Shown here: one piece after another, positions 34,228 to 42,681 of the stretch | How the letters are laid out: each line of letters begins with the position of its first letter | Position numbering within the stretch: position 1 is the stretch's first letter | Assembly (NCBI GenBank): GCA_009838645.1 | Contig: VXRC01000049.1 | Coordinates: forward strand, 186,001-250,000 | From: Gemmatimonadota bacterium | GTDB lineage: Bacteria > JAAXHH01 | Reading direction: 5' to 3' | Length of the DNA stretch: 64,000 bases | Notes under the pieces: generated by a model | The model's input: the letters and a program-made list of their open reading frames with translations, nothing else | What the model was told of the DNA's origin: nothing | The model's database searches: none | Translations under genes and position numbers: made by a program

Positions 34228-36210
34228 CTACCACCCATCCACGACATGGCCGGCACCCGGGAACCAGGCCACGTCCACGAGGAATGAGAGGAATACACCC
34301 ACGGCGTAGCCGGCGAGAATACCGATAAACAGCGGCTGGCCCTTGCGATAGAGGGACACGCCCCCGAGGCGAAGGACCACGGATTTTGCGATCCAGACGA
34401 TCAGGATGGACAGGAAGGCCATATCCGACGCGTAGGTGGTGACGATCCCGAATCCCACGGGATGAAGGGGCCAGAAGTGAAGCCGGTGATGGGCCCAGAT
34501 CAGGAACGCCGAGATCAGGACGCCGCTCATTACCATGGTCAACTGGGATTGCGTCATGGCCTGGGGATTCGTAAGAAAAGTCTCCAATTGCGTCCAGTAA
34601 CCTTTCGCCCCGGATTCAAAACCGCCGGCCTTGAGCTGGGACGCCCCCATGTCATACCCCAGGTAGAGCGTGTATAACAGGGCCGTCATGAATCCGATGG
34701 CCAGCGAAAGCGCGATGGCGCCGAACACCCCCTTTCCCACGCCGCCCACGACGTCGCCCACCTTGGCGGCATGGGCCATGGAACACATGCCGAGCGTCCG
34801 CCAGTTCCTGGTGAAGGTCTGGCACAGCCACATCCCCGCGATGGTCCGGGCGTTGATGTGCTCCGATCCGACGAATCTGAGCGTAATCTCGTTTGCGCTG
34901 TTGTAGGGCAGGTCCAGGGACGCCAGGCCGGTCTCCGCCACCACGCGGGTTACGCCAATGTAAAGGACCAGCAGCACGAACATCATGAGGGCTACGACCC
35001 AGAGCGTCATGCCCGCGCTCCACAGGAGGAAAACCATGTAAATTGTACCGCCGGAAAAAGATAGCACGGCCGTACGGTATGTGAAGAACTCCCGCGAATC
35101 GTCGATTTCAGGGGCCCTTCCCAGGGCTTTCCGGATGACGTCGCGGATATGCCTTCGTGCCATCCACAGCCCGAACAGCACGAAGATCAGAAAGCCGGAC
35201 AGGTGCTGGAAGTGCATCATTTCCTGCGGACCCGGCACGCCGACGCGGGTCATCACGCCCTGCTGCACGATGCGGATTAGGTAGAACAGCCAGACGCTGA
35301 GCAGCACTTCCACCCTGGTGAAGTAGGCCACCCCGATCAGCAGGAAGTTAAAGCGGACCTGAATGGGATGAAACCCCTCGTACAGGGTCAGCGGGAAGGC
35401 GTGTCCCGCGCCGAGGGGGATGGGGGGCATGAGGCCGAAGAAGTCGAATATGTTCCAGGTCATGATGAACAGCGTGATGCCGAACCCCCACCAGAACAGT
35501 TTCACCCGGGCAATTCTGGGTAAAAGGGCCTTTTCCTCCGCGCCGTCTACCAGCGTCAGCGGCACCTGGGCCAGGGGGAAGGCCAGGCGCTCGTGTTCGA
35601 CCCACTGCTTCCGGAGCATGACCATGATCGAGGCGCCGACCAGGAACAGGGCAATGTAAAACGTCACCCACCAGAACATGGGTACGAACCAGATCTGCCA
35701 GCGGATGTTTCTCGTGGAATACACGCCTTCGTAGAACTGGTTCAACCCGCCCAGGTGGTTCGGGACCACCAGCCAGGACGGCAGATAGTCGAGGAACAGT
35801 TCCGCCCACCGGTTTTCAGGCGTGGCGTGGTAGAACGGGCCGCTGATGATCGATACGGCGTAATTACTGAAGGCCCAGCCGGGTATGACGGAAGCCGTGA
35901 AGACCAGGAAGAAGATCATGATGAGTTCCTGGCTGGTGAATGGACGGCTGAAGCCCGAGATTTTCAGGCAGGGATTGACCAGCAGGACCATCAGGAGGAA
36001 GGGCAGCAGTGCCGCCACCGGCAGATGGGTGACCGTGATGAATGACCCGCGCGTAACGAATTCGGAGGAGATCGACCAGATGGTCAACAGAATGGTGAAG
36101 ACGCATCCGATCACCACGGCCCGGAGGGTGAGTCCGGCGGAAACGGGCCGCGCTACGGGAGTTGCGGAGGACCTTTCCCGATCGGAGTGTGGCAATGTGG
36201 CTGTGGACAT
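34228..36210 (-). CDS. DUF6785/DUF6784-like polytopic membrane protein (paralogue)
   Basis: About 660-aa membrane protein, paralogous to the one at 5343-7352. Shared blocks are LRKQWVEHERLAFPL, TRVVAETGLASLDLPYNSANE and the C-terminal FWPLHPVGFG. It has many hydrophobic helices and presumably transports a solute. The ATG at 36210 starts shortly before the first helix; an ATG at 36312 is in frame, but the added residues are low-complexity and partly derive from a 19-bp repeat. The next gene upstream encodes a TIM-barrel epimerase, repeating the pairing seen at 4507-7352. Confidence 0.72.
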   Translation of the reverse strand: MSTATLPHSDRERSSATPVARPVSAGLTLRAVVIGCVFTILLTIWSISSEFVTRGSFITVTHLPVAALLPFLLMVLLVNPCLKISGFSRPFTSQELIMIFFLVFTASVIPGWAFSNYAVSIISGPFYHATPENRWAELFLDYLPSWLVVPNHLGGLNQFYEGVYSTRNIRWQIWFVPMFWWVTFYIALFLVGASIMVMLRKQWVEHERLAFPLAQVPLTLVDGAEEKALLPRIARVKLFWWGFGITLFIMTWNIFDFFGLMPPIPLGAGHAFPLTLYEGFHPIQVRFNFLLIGVAYFTRVEVLLSVWLFYLIRIVQQGVMTRVGVPGPQEMMHFQHLSGFLIFVLFGLWMARRHIRDVIRKALGRAPEIDDSREFFTYRTAVLSFSGGTIYMVFLLWSAGMTLWVVALMMFVLLVLYIGVTRVVAETGLASLDLPYNSANEITLRFVGSEHINARTIAGMWLCQTFTRNWRTLGMCSMAHAAKVGDVVGGVGKGVFGAIALSLAIGFMTALLYTLYLGYDMGASQLKAGGFESGAKGYWTQLETFLTNPQAMTQSQLTMVMSGVLISAFLIWAHHRLHFWPLHPVGFGIVTTYASDMAFLSILIVWIAKSVVLRLGGVSLYRKGQPLFIGILAGYAVGVFLSFLVDVAWFPGAGHVVDGW

Positions 36211-36281
36211 GGCAGCAGGGGATGTGCGGGGCTGACTGTGGTGCGTGTCGCCCGATTTGTTCGTCGGTTCCGATCCACGCG

Positions 36282-36338
36282 CATACTGCGTATTTACTTG
36301 CATACTGCGCATTTGATTGCTTACTGCGCATTCACACG
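36282..36338. repeat. Three imperfect 19-bp tandem repeats
   Basis: Units at 36282, 36301 and 36320 share (C)ATACTGCGCATTT-like cores. They span the junction between the epimerase stop and the membrane-protein gene. They could be operator sites or simply a small minisatellite. Confidence 0.6.
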
Positions 36339-37162
36339 GCTTCCACGCACGCCCGAAGCTTTGCCAGTCCTTTTCGTGCCGTGGCCACCGGCCCTTCGGC
36401 CCAGTAGGCGGGATTGAACAGTTCGAGCGACAGCATGCCCCGGTATTCCTGCCGCACCAGGCTGGCGACGATTTCGTCCCAGGGCGCCTCGCCGTCTCCG
36501 GGATAGACCCGGTGCTCGTCTTCGATGTCCGCGCGCGGCGGGTCGGAAGGATAGTCGTTCACGTGGACCAGACCCAGGCGGCCGGGATCGAGGTAGTCCA
36601 TCCCGCGCTGGTGCCCGCTTCCCTTGTACATGTGAAAGATGTCGGTCAGCAGTCTGGCGTCACGCACCCCGCTTTCGGCAGCCACGAGCAGGGCTTCTCC
36701 GACCGTTCCCAGCGTCCGGGACACGCCCCAGAACTCCAGCAGGGGTTTCGGGGAGAAATTGGAAACGGCATCCGTCAGTTCGGCGAATCTCCGTACCACG
36801 GAAAAAAGGTCGACTTCCCGGTCGTGGATTCCCTTCGGGGCCGTGGCTACGAAAGGGCAATCCAGGATCTGCGCCATTTCGAAACACCGCCGCGCCTCTT
36901 CCAAACCAAGGGCGTGGCGGTCGGCCTCGGGCACTGCCCATTCGAAAAAGGCGATCAGGTTCACGATCCGGATGCCCCGGCCGGCGGCGTGGTCCCGCAG
37001 TTGCGGCAGCGTACCGCCCCCTTCGACCCAGGCATCGATTTCCTCCACCCAGGGTTCGATCCCGTCATATCCGGCGTCGGCCGCGATATCCACGTATTCC
37101 AGCACGGAAACACCGGGCGACCGGATCGTGCTCGTATTGAGGCAGTAGTCAAAGCGTCCCAT
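36332..37162 (-). CDS. Sugar phosphate isomerase/epimerase (IolE/IolI-like TIM barrel)
   Basis: 276-aa barrel with a well-preserved metal site: E143 (LLEFWGV), D174 with H177 (TDIFHMYKG), H200 (LVHVNDYP) and a final Glu in LSLELFNPAYW. ATG 37162 with GGAGG is preferred to the ATG 99 nt further upstream. It belongs with inosose isomerase/dehydratase and hydroxypyruvate isomerase relatives. It lies just upstream of the second DUF6785-like transporter gene, so the two may handle one substrate. Confidence 0.86.
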   Translation of the reverse strand: MGRFDYCLNTSTIRSPGVSVLEYVDIAADAGYDGIEPWVEEIDAWVEGGGTLPQLRDHAAGRGIRIVNLIAFFEWAVPEADRHALGLEEARRCFEMAQILDCPFVATAPKGIHDREVDLFSVVRRFAELTDAVSNFSPKPLLEFWGVSRTLGTVGEALLVAAESGVRDARLLTDIFHMYKGSGHQRGMDYLDPGRLGLVHVNDYPSDPPRADIEDEHRVYPGDGEAPWDEIVASLVRQEYRGMLSLELFNPAYWAEGPVATARKGLAKLRACVEAV

Positions 37163-37310
37163 CGTAAGCTTCCCTCCGAGATATGCTTCACTTCGAGCGA
37201 CCGTCATTTCAACCGATAAAGGGTCGGGCACGGACGGTGCAACGGCTATGTCCATTTGCATGGTTCAAGCTTCGAATCAATTTAGTGCATGTTATAAAAA
37301 AAAGTACCGT

Positions 37311-37339
37311 TTTAACCGTCTTCGCCTATATTGTATATC
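37311..37339 (+). promoter_or_regulatory. Possible promoter of the binding-protein gene
   Basis: TTTAAC (37311-37316) and TATATC (37334-37339) are 17 nt apart, in an AT-rich gap that contains a run of eight A. A TATATT also occurs at 37327. No cobalamin riboswitch boxes are visible, although the gene product is BtuF-like. Confidence 0.3.
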
Positions 37340-37359
37340 GCTGTAAACAGTAACCTTCC

Positions 37360-38304
37360 ATGGTGACAACCGGTACGACTGTGAGGCACGTTTCGCGCTT
37401 CCCGAGGTCTGTTCTTCTCCTTTGCTTCCTGCTGATTTCCAGGGTTGCTGCCGGTCAGATGACCGAGACGGATGCCATCGGATCCACCGTGACCCTCCAC
37501 GTCACGCCGGAGCGCATCGTATCGCTCATTCCCAGCAATACCGAATTGCTGTTCGCCGTCGGAGCGGGAAGTTCGGTCGTGGGGGTCACGACCTACTGTG
37601 ATTATCCGCCGGAAGCCCGTGAAATCGAGAAGATCGGCGACGTCACGGCCATGAGCCTCGAGAAAATCGTGGCCCTCGATCCGGACCTCGTACTGGCCTC
37701 GAAGGGAAACGCCAGAGAACTGATATACAGCCTGAAGGCGCTGGACGTCCCGGTGTTCGTCCTAGACCCCCAGTCGATCGAGGAGGTGCTCGATGCGATC
37801 GGCACGGTGGGCAAGCTTACCGGTCGGGAAGAAGCGGCAAGCGGGCTCCTCGACGGATACCGTCAGCGGCTGGCCAGGGTGGCGGAGCGGATCAGCGGCC
37901 TGACCGAAGGTGAACGTCCCACGATTTTCGTCGGCAGCCCCTTCCGGGACGAGAACTGGACCCCCGGTCCGGAAACGTTCACCTCGGCCGTGATTCAACG
38001 GGCCGGCGGGCGGAACGTGGCCGACGACCTGGCACCGGGTACCTGGGCGGTGTACAACCTGGAACACATCGTGTCCAGGGATCCGCAGGTCCTTCTTTCC
38101 ACGCTGGGCGAAGGACAGGACGCGGAGGAAGTCCGTGCGAGATACCTTGAACGGGCGAAGTCGCTGAAAGGCTGGCAGAACCTGGACGCCGTGCGCAATG
38201 AACGCGTCGTCCTGATCACCGAAAACTGGCTGCTTCGTCCCGCGCCAAGACTCTTCCTCGCGATCGAGACCCTGGCTGCCGCCTTGCATCCGAACCTGTT
38301 CTGA
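37360..38304 (+). CDS. Periplasmic cobalamin/metal-complex binding protein (BtuF-like)
   Basis: 314-aa helical-backbone metal-receptor protein with a signal peptide (SVLLLCFLLISRVAAGQ). Family strands are RIVSLIPSNTELLFAVGAGSSVVGVT, EKIVALDPDLVLASKGN and the ENWTPGPETFTSAVIQRAGGRNVADD block. It would deliver cobalamin or a metal chelate to a BtuCD-type permease, which is not next to it. The following ABC gene is an exporter type and unrelated. A TonB receptor at 17384 could serve the same ligand. Confidence 0.85.
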   Translation: MVTTGTTVRHVSRFPRSVLLLCFLLISRVAAGQMTETDAIGSTVTLHVTPERIVSLIPSNTELLFAVGAGSSVVGVTTYCDYPPEAREIEKIGDVTAMSLEKIVALDPDLVLASKGNARELIYSLKALDVPVFVLDPQSIEEVLDAIGTVGKLTGREEAASGLLDGYRQRLARVAERISGLTEGERPTIFVGSPFRDENWTPGPETFTSAVIQRAGGRNVADDLAPGTWAVYNLEHIVSRDPQVLLSTLGEGQDAEEVRARYLERAKSLKGWQNLDAVRNERVVLITENWLLRPAPRLFLAIETLAAALHPNLF

Positions 38305-38366
38305 GGTACCTGGCCTATTCCTGACTGTAGATATGGAACGATACTGAACCCAACCGCATCACTTCC

Positions 38367-40559
38367 ATGCCGCTAATCAACAAGATACCATCCGAACTGA
38401 CCCGTCTGATCCCGTCCGGCGCGCCCGCTGGCGAGGACAGGGCCGACCTTCTCTTTGCCTGCAAGACGGACCTGGGGCCGGACGGCCGGATCGATGAATC
38501 GATGCTGGCCGTGACCAGGCGGCACCTGGTGGTTGCAACCCGGTCCGACGGTACGTGGACGCTGACCCATACCCTGTCCCTTGCGGAGATCACCGGTCTG
38601 ACCGTGGAGCCCCTGGTCGGTGCGAGCGCGCTCGTGGCCGAGGTGGACGGGAAGAGTATCCGGCTGCTTCGGTATACCCATGCCGTGGCGCAGGACATGA
38701 CCGACGCCGTCGAGTCCCTGTTGCATCTGATCGGCCCGAACGGAAGTACGGATCACACCGAGCCCGTGGCCGAGGAACCGGTTCCGGACTGGTCGAGCCG
38801 CGAAGCCCACTTGCGCACGTTCGGGCGCCTGTGGTCTTTCTGCCTGCCTCACTGGAAAACGCTGGTCATCGCCATGGTGGTCACGGTCGCCGCGTCGGCC
38901 ATCGACTTGCTGCCCCCGTACCTGACCATGATCCTCGTCGACCAGGTCCTGGTGGACCAGAGCATGTTCATCTGGCTTCCAACGATCGTCGCGCTCCTGG
39001 CCGTATCCCGGATCGTGCATACCGCGGTGACGATTATAAGCGGGAGAATGCTGGCCGTGCTGGGCGACCGCCTGGCCTATGACGCGCGGTCCGAACTGCT
39101 GAACGTCCTGCAGCTCCTGCCTTTGAAATACTACGACATGCAGCAGACGGGCGGTCTCATGGCCCGCATCGCCCGGGACGCAAAGTCGATCCACTACTTC
39201 TGGATCGATTTCGCGCCGCAGGTGGTCCAGCAGGGGCTGCTCGTGATCGGCATGACCGCGGTGCTGTTCTACCTCAACTGGGAACTGGCGCTCCTCGTCC
39301 TGATCCCCATTCCGGCCATCATCTTCGCCTCGATCCATATCAAGCGGTACCTGATGTGGTTCTACGGCAGGTCGTGGGACAGCTGGGCGACCTTCTTCGA
39401 GCGGGTGAACGACGCGCTGGCCGGCATCCGGGTCGTGAAGATCTTCGCCCAGGAAAAGCGGCAGAGCCGCGACATGCAGCTCGAGAACGAGAAGGTGTTC
39501 ACGGCCGAACGCAACATCCATGTCCGATCGCGCACGGTGCGCCCGCTGCTCGCTTTCCTCGTGTCCGTGGGCGGACTGCTCGTAATGTTGTACGGTGGCC
39601 TCCTGGTGCAGTCGAACGCTATGACGGTCGGCATGCTGGTGGCCTTCTTCCTCTACCTGGCAATGTTCTACAGTCCCGTGCAGCAACTCACGGGCATGGC
39701 AGACTGGATTCCGGAGATGATGACGGCCATAACCCGGACCTTCGAGGTCATCGACAGCCCCGTCGAGGAATACACGCCGGCCGATATCGTGGACGTACCC
39801 CGTTTCGAAGGACGCCTGGAGCTTCAGGACGTCAACTTCGGCTACGTGGCGCACCAGCCGGTGCTCAAGGGGATCAACCTGCACGTCGAACCGGGCGAGA
39901 TGATCGGGCTCGTGGGGCACTCGGGCGCCGGAAAGTCCACCCTGATCAAGCTGATGTGCCGGTTCTACGACGTGGACTGCGGACGGATCCTGATCGATGG
40001 AACCGATGTGCGCCGGATGGACCTGACGCAACTGCGCAGCCAGATCGGTTACGTGGAGCAGGACCCCTTCCTGTTCGCCGGTTCCGTGGCCGACAATATC
40101 CGCTTCGGCAACCAGGACGCGTCCCGGGAGGAGATCATCGAGGCCGCCATCAACGCGAACGCCCACGAGTTCATCGTCAAATTGCCGGACGGTTACGATA
40201 CGCCCGTTGGCGAGCGGGGCGGCAGGCTTTCGGGCGGGGAGCGCCAGCGGGTCGCGATCGCCCGGGCCATCCTGCACGATCCGAGGATCCTGATTCTCGA
40301 CGAACCCACGTCGGCCCTCGACCTGGAAACGGAGAAGAAGATCCAGGAAGCCCTGGGACGGCTCATGGAGGGCCGCACGACGCTCGCCATCGCCCATCGC
40401 CTGTCCACCCTGAGAGACGCCGACCGCCTGCTCGTCCTGAAGAACGGTGAGCCGGTGGAGTTGGGCACACACGAGGAACTGCTGGACCGGCAGGGCGAGT
40501 ATTACCGCCTGGTCCAGTTGCACACCAACGTCTCGAGCATCGTGGGCGTGGAGGGGTAG
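38367..40559 (+). CDS. ABC transporter, fused permease/ATPase, DUF1854-associated
   Basis: 730-aa type IV (exporter-fold) ABC protein. An extra N-terminal domain (about 1-115, starting near LLFACKTDLGPDGRIDESML) precedes the six-helix transmembrane domain (about 150-440). The ATPase has Walker A GHSGAGKST near 517, signature LSGGERQRVA near 621 and Walker B ILILDEPTS near 641. The next gene, 3 nt away, encodes a DUF1854 protein. This pair is what databases call the cyanophycin-metabolism-associated ABC transporter; no cyanophycin gene is in the window. It probably acts as a homodimer. Confidence 0.87.
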   Translation: MPLINKIPSELTRLIPSGAPAGEDRADLLFACKTDLGPDGRIDESMLAVTRRHLVVATRSDGTWTLTHTLSLAEITGLTVEPLVGASALVAEVDGKSIRLLRYTHAVAQDMTDAVESLLHLIGPNGSTDHTEPVAEEPVPDWSSREAHLRTFGRLWSFCLPHWKTLVIAMVVTVAASAIDLLPPYLTMILVDQVLVDQSMFIWLPTIVALLAVSRIVHTAVTIISGRMLAVLGDRLAYDARSELLNVLQLLPLKYYDMQQTGGLMARIARDAKSIHYFWIDFAPQVVQQGLLVIGMTAVLFYLNWELALLVLIPIPAIIFASIHIKRYLMWFYGRSWDSWATFFERVNDALAGIRVVKIFAQEKRQSRDMQLENEKVFTAERNIHVRSRTVRPLLAFLVSVGGLLVMLYGGLLVQSNAMTVGMLVAFFLYLAMFYSPVQQLTGMADWIPEMMTAITRTFEVIDSPVEEYTPADIVDVPRFEGRLELQDVNFGYVAHQPVLKGINLHVEPGEMIGLVGHSGAGKSTLIKLMCRFYDVDCGRILIDGTDVRRMDLTQLRSQIGYVEQDPFLFAGSVADNIRFGNQDASREEIIEAAINANAHEFIVKLPDGYDTPVGERGGRLSGGERQRVAIARAILHDPRILILDEPTSALDLETEKKIQEALGRLMEGRTTLAIAHRLSTLRDADRLLVLKNGEPVELGTHEELLDRQGEYYRLVQLHTNVSSIVGVEG

Positions 40560-40562
40560 GAC

Positions 40563-41042
40563 ATGTCCATTCTCGACCCGACCGCCGTTCACCTCGAGCG
40601 GCGGGACGACCAGCCGCCCACCCTGTCCATCGCGGGCGATCTGTTCTTCAACGTCAAGATACGACAGGCTTTTCCGCTTTCGCAGGAGAGCCGGTACATC
40701 ACCTTCTTCGACCAGGAAGACGAGTACCTGGGCATCCTGGCCGACCCGGGAGCATGTGACGAGGAAACCGGTCGCATCATCCGCGATGAGATCGAATGGC
40801 GCTATTTCCGCCCGAGGATAACACGCATCGTGGAGATGGAGGGTCGGGGAGGGACGTCGCTGTTCTCCGTGGAGACGGACCGCGGCGAAGTGAAGATCCC
40901 GATGCGGGACCTGAGGGAAGGCATGGTGGAGTTGTCGCCCGGCCGTATCCTGATCACGGACGAAAACGGCAACCGGTACGAGATCCCCGACCTCGACCGG
41001 CTGGACCGGCGCAGCCGCCGCCTGATTCGCCGTCTGATTTGA
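40563..41042 (+). CDS. DUF1854 family protein
   Basis: 159-aa small soluble protein that travels with the preceding ABC transporter. The DUF1854 region covers most of it, with FPLSQESRYITFFDQEDEYLG (about 38-58), the hydrophilic EIEWRYFRPRITRI (about 77-90) and a C-terminal ITDENGNRYEIPDLDRLDRRSRRLI. The function is unknown; a regulatory or structural role for the transporter is inferred from constant pairing. The gap of only 3 nt makes translation coupling likely. Confidence 0.85.
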   Translation: MSILDPTAVHLERRDDQPPTLSIAGDLFFNVKIRQAFPLSQESRYITFFDQEDEYLGILADPGACDEETGRIIRDEIEWRYFRPRITRIVEMEGRGGTSLFSVETDRGEVKIPMRDLREGMVELSPGRILITDENGNRYEIPDLDRLDRRSRRLIRRLI

Positions 41043-41076
41043 TGCTTAACCCCGCCTGATCTGACGACGATTTCGT

Positions 41077-41099
41077 ACGGCGCCCGCGCGGGCGTCCGT
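41077..41099. terminator. GC hairpin at a convergent junction
   Basis: CGCCCG/CGGGCG extended by ACGG/CCGT with one bulged base, between the convergent DUF1854 and small membrane-protein stops. No U-tract on either strand, so a terminator role is tentative. Confidence 0.35.
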
Positions 41100-41110
41100 C
41101 GTGATCCCCG

Positions 41111-41482
41111 CTAATTCAACAGGATCGGCGCGATCTTCGCATAGGCCGTTTTGAATCCCAGCACGGCCAGGTAGATCCCCACGCCCAGCAAGACGATCAG
41201 GATCGTGCCGATGGCGACCAGGAGCGATTTGCTCGCGGCGAACCGGACCTTGAGTTGTTCTACTTTGGCGTAGATGTCCGGATACTTCTTCTCCAGGCGG
41301 GCCAACATGCGCTGGGCAAAGGCGTAGCGCGTGGACAGGATCGTCAACCCGATGACGATGAACAGCACGCCCTGCAGCAGCGGCAGGAACAGGCCCAGGA
41401 CCCCGATGACGAGAAAGGTCCATCCGAATACGTCCTGGGCTATGCGTAGAAGTGGTTTGCGTGCTATCTGCTCGTTTCCAAT
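41111..41482 (-). CDS. Small PGPGW-type membrane protein, start codon unclear
   Basis: Short membrane protein with two or three helices. The conserved part begins GWTFLVIGVLGLFLPLLQG, continues LFIVIGLTILS, then a basic amphipathic stretch (RMLARLEKKYPD) and a final helix. The open frame runs back to a TAA at 41486-41488, but no ATG, GTG or TTG occurs before GTG 41368, which would cut off the first helix. The true start may be a rare codon (ATT at 41482 is in frame). Function unknown. Confidence 0.6.
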   Translation of the reverse strand: MGNEQIARKPLLRIAQDVFGWTFLVIGVLGLFLPLLQGVLFIVIGLTILSTRYAFAQRMLARLEKKYPDIYAKVEQLKVRFAASKSLLVAIGTILIVLLGVGIYLAVLGFKTAYAKIAPILLN

Positions 41483-41531
41483 CGTTTAGCGGTAGATCCG
41501 CCCGGTAACGGTTCGTCCTGTCGCATCCAGA

Positions 41532-41843
41532 TCAATCCAGAAACGCGAGGGCTTCCCGCATTTCGTCCAGGTCCTTGGCGTCGCCCTGGCGTTCCGCCAC
41601 GACGATCCCCTGCTCGTAACATCTGCGGGCTTCATCATCGCGGTCCAGCTGTTCGTAAACCCGTCCGGCCTGGTGATAACCCGCCGTGTAGTCCGGCGAT
41701 GCCGCCATGAGCCTTTCGAGGATAACCGCCGCTTCTTCGAGCCGGTGCGAACTCACGTATTCCAGCGCGATCGCGTACTGAATGAAGGGATCGCCGGGAT
41801 CCTTACTGGCGAGTTGTTCAAGCTGTTCGAGGCGCGAGTTCAT
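41532..41843 (-). CDS. Small tetratricopeptide repeat protein
   Basis: 103-aa all-helical protein with about two TPR units: PFIQYAIALEYVSSHRLEEAAVILERLMAASPDY and the following AGYHQAGRVYEQLDRDDEARRCYEQGI, each in the W/L-G-Y-A-F-A-P pattern. No signal or membrane segment. Presumably a protein-interaction adaptor. It stands alone, with about 50-nt gaps on both sides. Confidence 0.8.
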   Translation of the reverse strand: MNSRLEQLEQLASKDPGDPFIQYAIALEYVSSHRLEEAAVILERLMAASPDYTAGYHQAGRVYEQLDRDDEARRCYEQGIVVAERQGDAKDLDEMREALAFLD

Positions 41844-41896
41844 GCCGCGAATCCTCCTCGAATCGGTGTATCTACTTTGTATCTACTGCGTATAGC

Positions 41897-42667
41897 CTAT
41901 ATCAGCGAACGGGACTGGCAACCGTCCACGTTGATGCAGGCGCCGGTCACCCAGCTTGCCCGGTCGGATGACAGGAAGACTACCACGTCCGCGATCTCTT
42001 CGGGCTTGCCGAAGCGTCCGGCCGGAAGTTCCTGTTCTATGAATTTGCCGATGCCCTCCGGGTCCGCGTCCAGCCTCTTCTGCCAGTTGCCGCCCGGGAA
42101 TATGATTGAACCCGGCGCCACCGTGTTCACGCGGATGCCGGTCCTGGCCACTTCCTTGGCGAGCGTTTTGCCCATGGAGATCTCCGCGGCCTTCGTTGCG
42201 TTGTAGGTGGCGGGGCCGCCCGCTTCGCGTCCGAAGATCGAGGAAATCGTGATGATCGACCCGCTTTCCTGCGCGCGCATCGCAGGGAGCACGGCCCGCG
42301 TCGCCCGGACCGCCGCGAACATGTTCAGGTTGAATACGTGAAGCCATTCGTCATCGGAGACATCGTCGAAGGGATTCCAGACGCTGCCGCCCACGTTGTT
42401 GACCAGGATGTCGATGCGTCCCCACCGCGCCAGCGTCGCCTCCACGACCCGCTCAATACCTTCGGCAGTGGTCAGGTCCCCGGCCGTCGCCAGCGTCTCG
42501 ACGCCCGTCTGTGCGACTTCCTTCTCGGTTTCGAGCAGTTTCTCTTCGCCTCTGGCACTCAGGCTGACGTGACATCCCTCTTCCGCCAGGCCCAGGGCGA
42601 TCGATCGTCCAATGCCCCGGCTCGAGCCCGTTATCAGCGCGACTCTGTCCTTTAATCCCAGGTCCAT
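41897..42667 (-). CDS. SDR family NAD(P)-dependent oxidoreductase
   Basis: 256-aa classical short-chain dehydrogenase. The cofactor motif GSSRGIGRSIA is at about 14-24, NNVGG near 90, the catalytic Ser in TISSIFG near 145, and YNATKAA gives Y-x-x-x-K. The C-terminal CINVDGCQSRSL matches the family end. It lies 14 nt downstream of the zinc alcohol dehydrogenase gene, so the two may oxidise the same polyol or hydroxy acid in turn. Substrate unknown. Confidence 0.88.
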   Translation of the reverse strand: MDLGLKDRVALITGSSRGIGRSIALGLAEEGCHVSLSARGEEKLLETEKEVAQTGVETLATAGDLTTAEGIERVVEATLARWGRIDILVNNVGGSVWNPFDDVSDDEWLHVFNLNMFAAVRATRAVLPAMRAQESGSIITISSIFGREAGGPATYNATKAAEISMGKTLAKEVARTGIRVNTVAPGSIIFPGGNWQKRLDADPEGIGKFIEQELPAGRFGKPEEIADVVVFLSSDRASWVTGACINVDGCQSRSLI

Positions 42668-42681
42668 TTCAAGTCCTTTCT

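Noticed and set aside
37262-37359. Cobalamin riboswitch before the BtuF-like gene
   Set aside because: The gap is under 100 nt and AT-rich, and lacks the B12-box and other conserved blocks.
38373-40592. 739-aa minus-strand ORF
   Set aside because: Exact antisense of the ABC transporter, which has all ATPase motifs in order; the antisense product is His/Asp/Arg-rich with no domain.
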